From Mugil cephalus (lineage: Eukaryota; Chordata; Actinopteri; Mugiliformes; Mugilidae), in assembly GCF_022458985.1 (NCBI RefSeq), contig NC_061783.1:15693913-15757912 (forward strand): 64,000 bases of DNA, given 5' to 3'. The notes below the pieces were generated by a model. That model was not told the DNA's origin. It did no database searches and saw only the letters and a program-made list of their open reading frames with translations. This document shows positions 23,013 through 34,800 of the stretch, piece after piece (the first letter of the stretch is position 1; the number at the start of each line of letters is the position of its first letter). Position numbers and translations under genes: made by a program.

Positions 23013-25891
23013 GAAGAAACTGCCTCTATATTCTGTGAAGCAGTTCGGTGTGAGAAGATGTGAGTATTGGCACTAGAGACAGACGTTATTGGTCAGGAAT
23101 CTCATTTACATACTTCATCCGATATTTTTTTCTCACTGTCATCAAATCCCATGAAAAGACAAAAAAAAAAAACAACAACAAACAAACAAAAAATGTCTGC
23201 ATATGTAGCCAAAGCCTGAGAGTTTTCTTTCATCCCTGTCATAAAAACACATTAATGAGCCACACATTGAACCGGACGTCATTTTCCTTCATTACGACGG
23301 ACACAGGTTTATTCAGGGTCAGTCCGAGACACAGTCCTGGTGCCATAAAAACACTAGATTCCCTAGGGTGCTGTGTAGTCTAATAAAATTAAACCATTTA
23401 CTTTTAATGGGATTTGTTGACATTACAAAATATATATATATATATAGTCATTTCAAGTTGTAGCTTTTAATTAGAGTGTTCGTCTCCACTTCATGTCTCT
23501 GTTTACAGTTTGAATATATGGTTTGGTCGTCTATTGGCTCAGACACTTTAAACGCAGGGAAACACACTTTTCGATTCCCTACCAGGGAGCCGCGTGGGCT
23601 GCGTGAAGGTCGGCCGCAGAAAAACACAGAATAATCCTACCTGAATTTGTTATTTCATTCCTCCCATATCTATATTTATTATCAGTAGCTTCATCCACAC
23701 GAAAAACTAATATTGAAATTCACCGACACTCGCAACTGGAGGATTCCTGTTGCTTTTCTTTTTTTATTTTCTTCTTTTTTTGTGAATGACTCATCCTCCT
23801 CTTCTTATCTTTGGCTGTGTTCGGTATCCCTGCCTCATTAACTCTCACGGCTCCTTCACTGTACTTTAATCCACAGTGAATTGGCATTTCAGACACTTAG
23901 GAGTCATCATTTTGCATCGAGGCTGACGAGTGTCAGGCAACTGTAATGTGAATATCCAACACGCTGTATTGGAAAGGTTACGTTCCCGTTCCACTCGGGG
24001 AAGTGTTATAAATGCTGCCTAGATATTTCACACAGAAATGATTCAGACTGATTTTAGACGCAGCCATTCCAAGAACAAAGGTTTTCAGTGCTTCTCAATT
24101 TTCTGTTAATTGTAAAATGAGCACACGCTACTTTTCTAAGCTTTGAATTCTGGCAATAACCATCCTTTTTATCCACTATCAGTTTCCTTTGTATCATGCA
24201 TACTCTAGTTCAGTTTCTGTCTCCCTGCCTGGCCAACCTCAAGCAGATGGGTCTCCCCGTGTGGTTTGGGTTCTGCTCAATGTTCTTCCCCGTTAAATTT
24301 TTTTTCTTGACACATCCGCGGGTGCTCCTCGGGAATTCTGGCCCAAATTTCGCATTGTTAATGTTGATTCTTAAGCGAAATTCTTGAATCGTTTGGAACC
24401 CATGTGCACCTGTGCACCGAGCTAAGCTAACCTCGCATACATTTAAACTGCTGGCAGAGACGTGTGTGACCCAAAAAAAAAATAATTTGCAAAAGAAAAA
24501 GTCCCATTTCCTCAATTTTTACTTCACCGTCTTCATCCGCTCGGGTCAACTTCATGAAAGCACAACTCTATTAAAATCTCATTTTCTGGTTTTAGCTCGT
24601 GAAGCAGTGAACCTCTCGGGGGGGTCTAACTGGAACTTGATGGGATGTTTCTTCTCCGTATTAATTTCAGGACTTTTAATGATCTCGTCCCCTTTTTCTG
24701 CCTCTCGTGATCTGTTAAAGACCTGACCTTCTGTCTGAGTTAGTAAACTTTTAATACGAAATCCAATGAGGTTCGTTGGGGCTGTTACGACCTGCCAGAT
24801 GCAGTTAGGCGGCCGCTCATTGGCTCGGGCCTCCAGTGTGGTGCAGCCGCTGCGTTGTTGGTGACCGGTTAATTCGTTTTCCCGGCCGTGATAAGCACCG
24901 CACACTGTGCGCGCCGCTGAGGAGCTTTTGATATCTCGGCTGATTGCTGCAGATTGGCAATCGCCTCAAAGAGATAAGGCCCCGGAAAGTTAGAGTGGCT
25001 CGCGAGCAGAGAGGAGACTTCATGTTTTAAAAGCTTATTAGTCTTAAAGATTATCGGAGGCCGCTCAATTTGACGGTCATTAGATGGATGCGATTGAATA
25101 ATAGATGAGATTCCCTTACGTTCCTCTGTGCGGCTGCGCTCTTGATCTTCAGTCCACTTTTGTACATCCGAGCATCGAGCCGCTCGCTCTGCCAAAATTC
25201 GCAGGGGGGGTGAAGTCTTGTTCGTTCGCGACTCCTCTTTGATGTTTGTCCTTGCAAAAGTCTCTTTCTCCTCTCGCCTTCTCGTCCTCGCGTCACTCTA
25301 AACGGTGCAGTGTTCTCTCAACATGTAGGAGTGAGGGGCTGTCTTCTCTCCTCAACAAAATAAAACAGCACAAACTCCTGTCTCACTGATCTGTCCCCGT
25401 CTCTCTCTGCCCGTCTCTTTCCCTCTCCGGATTTCTCCCTTGCTTTAAGAGCTTTCTTGCCGGTTGCGTGGGACTCATAATCCTCTCTTTCTTTAGCCCT
25501 TCATAGATCCTCTTTCCCCTTAATTTAGGAGGAAAGTCTTTGAATTAACTACAAGAATCCTTTTCACCTTGTCAAGAATCTGATAAAGCACCCTGCTCAC
25601 CCTAATCTCGTTTTAACTTCACTCTGTATCCCCTTCTTCTTCGCCTGTTTTCTTCATATTTTTCAGTTACAAAACACGACGTATTGCAAAGAAAACCTTT
25701 TTTTTTTTCTATTTCCCAGTTCATTGCAATCACAAATCACAGAGCCTTACAGAGTTTGCTGGAAATTGTGTTTCCTTGGATCGGGGCCCACTCCATCCTT
25801 TATCCTGTATGTAATTCCCTTCGTCCTTTACTTCACGCTTACTTCTCGTCTTTTTTTTCTTTTTCTTTTTTTTTTACTTTCCTCTTTGCTC

Positions 25892-28800
25892 TCAAACAAA
25901 GTCCTTCGAAATAGCCTCCACAAAGTTTGGAGCCGACATGAGGATTGAGATGGTGCAGATGATGTTGAAAACGCTAAATGCCACCAGACACAGGCGATCG
26001 ATCACAGCGCCTGCAAATTTCCACTGGTCGGCCATGCTCTCAGTCTCGTCCTGCTCCCGGAAACGGTCTGCCATGTAGCGCACTTCCTCCAGGATAGCCT
26101 GCAGCTGGGGGTCGCCTATCCCCGAAGTCGAGCAGCCCCCCGCTCCGCCTCCGAACCCCCCGCCGCTGGAGACCGTGCTAGGACACCCTACGGTATCCAT
26201 ATTAGGAGTAGGCGGCGGTGGGGAGCTGCAGAACTGTGACGGTAGGTGCGGCGGCGGGCTTCCTGCCACGCGCGGAGGCCCGGCGGCGATATTGTTCCTC
26301 TGGATGGTCTCCGAGAGCATCGAAGGGTCCTCCATGCTCTGGTAGCCCATGTACAGGAGGTTCCCGTTGTTGTTGGTGCTGGACTGAGCGTGGAGGTGAG
26401 GGTGCCCCGCGTGAAGGGGCCCCGTTTGGAGAGGAGCCAGGTTCTGCGGGTGCAGCGGGTGAAGCGTCGGGTCTGGGGGGTTGGGGATGCTCCCGCTCTG
26501 CGAGCCCGAAGAGCAGCGGCGCAAGTGGGGAGCACACGGGGGCCGCTCCGGGTCGTCATTCTCCCCGGGCCGCTTCATTCGCAGGAACCATGCGACCCAC
26601 TGCAACAAAACGAGCTGCACCTGCGGGGACAAAGACGCACGTGTAAGGTGTAAGGCGTAGGTCTTCAACAGGGGGTCCGCAGAGCTGAACAGAAAAGCAT
26701 TCAAAGGTTGGCTAATAGCTTCATCTGTTGCAGACTGATGTTAGCTACGTTTCCATCCCTGTTCTGATGTTTTCAAACCACAGCTGCGCTTGTGTAAGAA
26801 CAAGATCCTCGCCAGGGACACAAAGCTGAAGCGCCTGAGGCAAAGAGGATTTTTATTTTCTTTGCTTTAACTGGATTTCAGAGAGGAATCTCACAACGGC
26901 GCCGTTAAATTCAAACTGTGGAATCATTGAGATCGACTGTCCGATTACTATTTTGTGACGGTAATGAGCTTGGGGTAATGTTTCAGTAAACTACAGCATT
27001 AAGATAAAGGGAAGATTAGCAGCACAACCTTCAAGTCTACTCTCTTTTATCATCTCCCTGTTTCCTACAATATAACAGCCTCCCTTGGAAAAAAAAAAGA
27101 GACTACATGTCCCCTGAAAGGGCATATAGGCTCAACAGCATCCAGATGGGTGTCTGGCAACTAACGAGAAGCTAATATCCAGATGACTGCTCAATTAGTC
27201 TCCACCGAGCATGTTCGCCGGCTAACAGGTATGCTGGTACACTGTTGATGTTGTTTTTGTCTGCTCTATAGGCTAATTATGAACCGGTTCGATGCCCTCA
27301 TCTGAACCACATCAATTAGCTCGTTAATTGGCCGCTGGACTCTCTGAACAGGCCATTCATCAACAGAACGTCCTTGCGATCCATCAATACATACAGCATC
27401 TGCGCTCCCATACAACGGAGCCACTTGCATGCATCAATAATTGCAGGCTTGTCAATTTTTTCTCTGCCGCCAAAACATAAATCAAGACATAAATACATCT
27501 TACAGAGCCAAAAACAACGCAACAGATACATAATAAACTACATTTCCCGCATTTCTCAATTTTAGATACTTTCATATAAGAGCTGATCTTTTGCGAAGAC
27601 TTTTTTTTAGCATTAAACAGAAGGCAAGGGGAAAAAAAGACGGAATGAGCCAAATCGAATCCACCCACATAGCCAGAGTGCTTTGAAATGCACTCCAGCT
27701 GAAGTCTGTGGCGAGGGGTTTGATGAACACACTCAGGCAGACTGACACTGCTGGATGAGTCACAGCAGAGGAAGTCAGAGAATAAAAAAGAGAGAGGAAA
27801 CTGGCACAGGAGCGCAGGTAACACTAACAAGCTCATGAAATGTTATTTAGAATGGCAGAGCGAGCAGAAGAATGAAACCAAAGCTGCAACTAGCATTAAC
27901 AAAAACCTCTGAAATGTCGAGACCGACGCCAAATATCACGTTGCATGTAACCGATAATGAGGTCGCGATAAACTGCGCAAGCTCACACTCACCCATTTCG
28001 GCATGTTCCCTCCGTTTGGATCGTGGTGGTGATATTGCAGAACCACCACGGTGGCGATGACTGACATCCCAACGATGATCATTATACTGGCGAAGTACTG
28101 ACCTGGCAGGAGTAGAGCACCGGACAGTATTTCATTTTAAAGTCACTGTGAGCTCTAGCCCGTTGACAGTGGACAGGGCAGACTCAGATGTGACACACAT
28201 GGCAACAAACATCTATAGACTGTGAAAAAAATATAAAGAAATCCACAAGGCCATATTATTAGATACTTCTACTTCTTTTTAAAACACTTCGAGGTCAGTG
28301 TTATGCGCTCCTTTGATTGTTTCTGAGGAACAATAGAAAGATTCAAGGTGAATCTTCATACTAACACTACTGCCTCCCCCTTTGTGCTGTGTATTGTGTT
28401 GGTAAAAATCATCACACAAAATGATGCTGTTAGCAGCACTCTGGTGATTATGACTCTGCATTTTTTTCCCCTCAGGTTTTTAATGTCCAGGATTTGTGTC
28501 TTTAGGCAAAGATGGCCTTGCATCTGTCTCTGGCTGCAGTCTTAGCTCACTAAACATATTTTCCAGCAGTGTGCCCGCTATCAATTTAGCCAATTAAAAT
28601 TTAAGGAGAGCAGGTGGCTATAATAAATTCTGTTCCATATTTATTATATTTTTTTGGCACATTGCTACTCTGCCTCTTTTGTAGTGGTATGTTGTGACGG
28701 TGCTGTGTCTGGATTTAGAGGGTCGGGAAATCTTTTGAGATTGTCAATACCTCTGCGTTAAACCTGGCTAACAGCGTGGCGCTAACAGCTTGGCGCTAAC

Positions 28801-31800
28801 AGCGAGGTGCTAACGACGGCAACGCTGGTCCCTGGGAAAATCTCAACAACTCAGTGAATTGCCATGACTTTTTGTATAGATATTTGCGACCCAAATATAA
28901 AATTTTATTAATATTAGCATGCTAGCAAACTAAGATAAAGAACATGATATACATTGAAACTGTCAAACATACTAGCTTCTACTTTTGACTTTTTCTCTCA
29001 AAGTGCATGATGAAAAAAAATTTGATCTAATTTTTTTTTCTCATAGGTGGCCCTAATACTCTTCCATACAAACCACCATTGTTCAGCTAGAAGCTAATTC
29101 TCAACATAGACTGTATATTAAAAAAAAAAAAGATGGAGGCAGCCACTGTGTTTGGAAAGTGAAGACGATGCTAATGTGTGCTAACGCTGATCGTTTGTAG
29201 GTGCTGGCTCCAAAAGTATTTGGATATTTCCCATCAAGAAATGTTTAACATCACTTATAAAAGTCGTTAAAGAAAGTGGTGTCAAAGAGAGGTACATCTG
29301 ATTCTGAGTTAGATTCACCCCTTGCTCGTCCCCATCTCCTCCTTCTTGCCCAAATATGGTCACTTCTGGTTCCAAAAGAAAAACAAACACTACGCTACAA
29401 ACAAGCTGATGACTTCACTGTGGCTACGTCCACCTTTTATGTTCATATATTTCTGTGGTGCAAAAACTACAGCAGAGAAATTGGCCACTAGAGACAAAAC
29501 ATTGATAGATATTGATCGATGGACAAAACAGCTTGATTCCTTATTGACAGTCTATAATGGCAGCAGGTTTTAATTGGGCGTCCAGTTAACTGGCTCGTGT
29601 GGACATGAAAAACACAAACTTCTGTCTTCCACCTACCTATAAGAGGGACGGAGTCAGACGTGGCCGGCATGATCTCTGCGACCAGCAACATAAAAACAGT
29701 GAGAGACAGCAAGACGGTGATACCTACGGATAGAACAGAGAGATAGAACCTAATGATTTAACTGCATTTTGTTTGGCGATCAATACTGTGGTTCAGCCTC
29801 CTCCTCAGCCGAGTCGCCGCGTCCTCTTGTGAGAAACTACATTAGTCTGTTTGGTATTTTTTGATAAATGGTCAGGACGAGATCAGCTTCGATTTATGTA
29901 AATGGTCGGCTAATGCTCAGACAGTGAATTACTTTTTGACGTTTTCTACCTCTGCGGCAAAAAAAAAAGAAAAAAATAAGCATTTTTTTAAGATTTCCTT
30001 CTTAGAAGACTCCCTCTGTGCGCATGCGAGCACACACCTCATCTTCATTTATTCACCTACGCACTATATTTTGTCTCACTTCTCCAACAGAGAGAATTTA
30101 AGGAGTGCTTTGCTGGCATAACTGTCCCCATTCAGAAGCATTCAATTACACTCATAGATAAAATATGATCGCAAATAGATTAGAAATGTGGTTGTGGGCT
30201 TTTTTCTCAGCAGTGACACTGACTCTTTCTAAAAGCTCCCCTCATCCTTCGGGGCAAAGCCACTTGGTCCCTGTGTCTCCTCCATCAAGCCAAGTGACAG
30301 AGTATTTTCCTGGAAGGCAGTGTGTAAGAGCCCCCCCCTCAAAAAAATCAATTCACTAGCTTTAATTACATCAATAGGTTAATTGGCCGTGTGTGTACGG
30401 CTTAGCATTTTTTCCCCCTACAGAGAAATGCTGCGTAATGCATCTTGTATTGAGGTTAAGGATATGCTTTGACAAGGCTGTTGTGGCTTCCCTCTCAGAG
30501 AGAATAACATCTATAGACATTTAAAGGCACATTTTAAGGTTTACTAGGTCAGATCTGGCACCCTATTTTAATTATCTGAATAATTTTTTTTAAAAAACAT
30601 GTAAATTATGGGTTATAATTTCACTAAATCAGAGGTGAAATATTCAGATTGATGTTTTTTCTGACAAATGATAAAAAACAGTTAATTTGAAGTAGATCTG
30701 GGTGGTTCATACAGAAAACCGGTATTTTTTCTGTTATGATATTAATTTTTAATATACTGGCATACCGGTGCATTTGATTACACATCGTTCGGAGTGTTGC
30801 ACCGCAAGACACTGTTTCCATTTTCAGTGTAGCGTTACTAAAGACGCATGGCGCGTCACTGTAAGGCGTGGTGAAGATCACAAAAATTAAGCAGCAGGAC
30901 GAGAGGACTTGTGCCAAAAAAAAAAGGTGTTGTCTTGGTTGTTTTTTTTTTAGTTTTTTTTTTAGGGTGATTAGATGTCCCCGATTTCTGGGGACAGTCC
31001 CAGTTTTGGACGACCTGACCTGCAGCTAAAGCTGTTTTAGCTAAAAAAAAAAAAAAAATGTTGCACGCATACAACTATTACGGTAGCCAGCTACGCTTCT
31101 ATTGACATTACAGACATAGAAATATGTTTAGATATGAATAAATATGTCAAACTAAATGAAACCGTAATGGTCCCTGTTCCTTTATTTCATCTTGATAACA
31201 TTTATTTATTTTTTTATCTCCAAGCTGTAAATGTCCCTGGATTTCCACATCAGCAGGCAGTGCTAACACAGGGCCACGCAAACCGTTTTAATATTTACTC
31301 ATCATCACAGTAAAATAGTCCATCCTTAGTCAATCTGGTGCATTAATTCCTCTCTCAACCAGTAGAAAGTGTTGTGAACACCTGATTATGCATGAGAAAA
31401 AAATCCATGATATACATTTGTGGTCATACAGTGCAGTCCTAATTGAAGTGATAAAGACAGAATAATAATCTTTTAATTTTTTGCTTTAACAATTGATGAA
31501 ATATATCACTCATTATATATTATTTATATATTAATTATTTCCATTCTAATTTGAACTCTGGACTCTTTAATGTGACAAAGAGATGAGCTCCATTCATCTC
31601 AAAACAGGCTGATATTAAAATAATCGGTCGCAGCTCTGCTTCCTTTCGCGCTCCTTGTTCCTGTTAATGTGCGATCCGGTCGCCTCCCGCCTTCCCCTCC
31701 TCACCCGTCCTCCCCCTCTCTCCATCTCTCTCTTCTGCGCTGTCCCCTCTCATCCTCTTCACATTCCTCTCCTGTCTCTTTTATCTCTCTGCCACCTTCC

Positions 31801-34800
31801 CACACCCATCGCTCTCTGTTCCTCCTCCTGGCATTTCTCATCTTTCTATTTTATCCTGTAATCCTTCTCCTCTCTCGCGGCTCTCACCCTCGTACAGGCC
31901 TCCCCTTAGTCTGTAGTGCCACTCCTTCATCTTATTTTATTTTTTTAGCCTTTGTTGGTGCTTTGCTTGTTCTGAACATCTTCAGGCGAGCTACGAACTT
32001 CTGTATTCACACCCAGAAACATGAGAGCCCTCGAGTAGGAGATTTTAGTTTGTGTTTGTGAGCCCTGATGTTGAGCAGCATTGTTAAAAAAAAATACTTT
32101 AATAGAAATAGAAATGGCTGCAGATGTGCATTTAATATCAGTCTCCTTTAAAGGTGCCCTGTTGAAGTTTCCCCTGATAACATTTGCATATAATCTGTAG
32201 ACAGTGGACCAGATTTTGGCACTGGAAGGTTTTTTGTTTCTGTCTGTAGCCTTATAGGCGGTTTAGGCTTCTGCTTCTGCAATTTCAAGCTACGGTGACA
32301 TCACATATCATATGCAGACGCCAGCGTTGTAACTGACGAGCACCTCCCCAGAAATGTAACTATACACTGTGGCGGAGCTGTGATCGGTCTACTTGGTAGT
32401 AATGTGTAACCGATTTAGTATTGCCTGCTTCTACACCTCTCAGTTTTCAAATTGATTGTTTTGGATCAATGCCGATAGATCACATCGAGGAAAGGTTAGC
32501 TGAGGAGGCTCGGAGGTTCAGACATTTGTATGACTCGTCTAACGTTGGGGTGGAATTTTTTACAGAGAAAGCCAGACCCATGAGTGCACAAGTATGAGTG
32601 GCTTGAAACCAGCGCAGGCTACATTCACAGGTTATGACATCTATGTCCATAGGACCAGGGCTCTACAGACTCATGCATGCCTGACACACATGACATTTGC
32701 CATGCTGAAAAATGATAAAACTCTCCATACATAGATTTTAAAAGAGATTAGTGATCTATGATTAGATGGAAGAGAGTAACTTTACGTCACGGTAAAGCCA
32801 CGCCCCCTTGGGGACGTTGCTGCGTAACTCTGAGACACAGCACAGAGTTACGTTACGTTTTTACGTTTTTCTATGTAACGTTCGTCGCTCTGCAACGACA
32901 TTATCTATTTGTCTGCCTGACCAACGTTAGTTGATTATTTGTATTTACCTCCAGTGGTTTGTTTTCGCTAAAATTGGGGAGTGGCCTAATTTGCTACTCT
33001 CTTCTATGAGGCAAAGGCCGGATGCTCTGCTTTAATCAGCGGCCAATCAGAAAATATCAGCGGCCAATTAGCCAGTCAGAAAATACCAGCAGCCAATCAG
33101 CCAATCAGAAAACGGTATTTGTCGTTGCCAGGTGAAATTCGGAGCGCCTTAACCACGCAAATACGCGAAAATGTGCACTCGTCAAAGAAGAACTGGAAGA
33201 AAAGGTGTGTGATCTGGTAATTACTTCATCACTTAATTTATCATTAGTATTATTATTTAACAGTTGCTTATTACAATCTAGGAACTATACAGGATATTTG
33301 CTTATGAGTCATGGGAGGTTATCTTTAAACAAACCCCTTCTCCCAGGAAAGAAAAATCTCATTACAAGCTAAATTCAAAACTCTCAGAGCCCTGATAGTA
33401 CTCGCATCGACTGGTCAGACTTGGCTTTTGTTGCATGCAGGTAAAAGGTCGGTGTAGAGAGGAAAAAAGAGCTGTTTCTGTTTCTGTGCCGGAGCTACGC
33501 CACAGGTAAGACATCGCTCTGCAGTCTAAACAATAGTCTGACGTACAGAAATGTACGCAGACGACTGCGGCTGCGATTGATCTGAAAGGCTTTTCTTTAT
33601 CCACATCTCTCAGCGAGACTCCTTCTGCCTTACGCAACATGTCCTTGTGACGTTTTCAAGAAAACCTACACTGTAGCACAGGAATCAGTGTTTTCACAGG
33701 CCACATCCTGCATAGATCCGTTACAGGAGTGTAAACCGAGCTTGAACTGAGTGTAAACAATTTACGTGATTTGGGTGAAGTCATTTTAAGCTCCAGAAAG
33801 TCCTGGCCCGTATTTTCTCTATTCAAATATCAGCTAGCCACACAAGAAGCTCCAAATCATTGGCAATTACCCCCAGAGACTAAGACATCAGATCATGAAC
33901 TGATAGGTTCCTGGTTTGTCTTTACAGCGTGACTGAAACCACCAAAAAAAAAAGGTAAAATAATGTGCACTTGTCTACCTTCTTAAAGATTTAAACAACT
34001 AAGATGCGCTTTGGATCCAAAAAGACCACTTCTCCAACTCTCATCATGTCCTTGCTCCACTGCAGCTCCCTTCAGTCCACCTCTTTCCTCTGTCACAGCC
34101 GCGTCTGATCCACTCACCTAGCGATATCTTCTCCCCGGAGTCAGCTGGCAGCACAAAGATTAGCAAGGTCATGGAGGACAGCAGCACACACGGGATGAGC
34201 AGATTCAAGGCGTAGTAGAGCGTCCGCCGCCGTATCGTGATCACAAACGTCACGTCCGGGTAGGGCTCCTTGCAGCAGTCGTAGAAGAGCTCGTTCCTTG
34301 AGCCGGGAACACCTGGTGGAGAGAAACTAATTCTGCTGCTTTATGACTGGACGTTTTCGGTGAGGGCGACGTGCAAGGGTTTCTCTTCACTCACCCACGA
34401 GGTCCCACTCTCCGTTGGGCATGTAGCCCGAGATGTCGGCGTCGTTCATCTGGAGGTCCAGCAGCCAGCCGTCGTACGTCCAGGAGCCGAATTTCAACTC
34501 GCACTTCTGGATGTCAAAGGGGAACCAGCGGACGTCCACGTTGCACGTGCTCATGAAGATTCCTGAGGAAAAAGACAGAAGGGAAAGACGGCAGAGAGTC
34601 AAAGCTCTACAGCCGGTTTGTTAAGAAGTTGCGGTATTGAGCCCTGTGGCGCCAAGGGCAGAGGTGACAAAGGAAAGATGAGGACAGACAGACTGCGCTG
34701 AATATCAGTCTGTTAGAGAGAACCAATCTTTTATTTCAAGACCACCATAAAATCGTCTGAAATGTGTTGCATCGCAGCCAGAACTGCACACTGCAGTGGG

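Larger units (their letters stand above)
15731..25891. other. Intergenic region between snx27 and the nicotinic receptor gene
   Basis: About 10 kb without a supportable coding exon. It contains two copies of a dispersed repeat (near 17085 and 17830), a perfect CRE palindrome at 17656, microsatellites (21996-22028, 22501-22560, 22972-23012) and poly-pyrimidine tracts. A less repetitive, homeodomain-site-containing stretch lies around 24770-25200. The part next to 25891 must include the 3' UTR of the receptor gene on -, but I found no clear AATAAA close to its stop. Confidence 0.5.
29724..34117 (-). other. Receptor gene intron 7 (4.4 kb)
   Basis: This is the largest intron of the receptor gene. 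It holds a GTCCCCGATTTCTGGGGACAG palindrome-containing repeat fragment near 30975, a C/T-rich tract (31680-31820), copy C of the dispersed repeat, a CCAAT-box tandem (33037-33113) and many short A/T runs. No extra coding exon is supportable. Confidence 0.55.

Noticed and set aside
27286-27296. GGTTCGATGCC resembling a tRNA B box
   Set aside because: No A box at the right distance and no acceptor or anticodon stem can be drawn, so it is not a tRNA gene.
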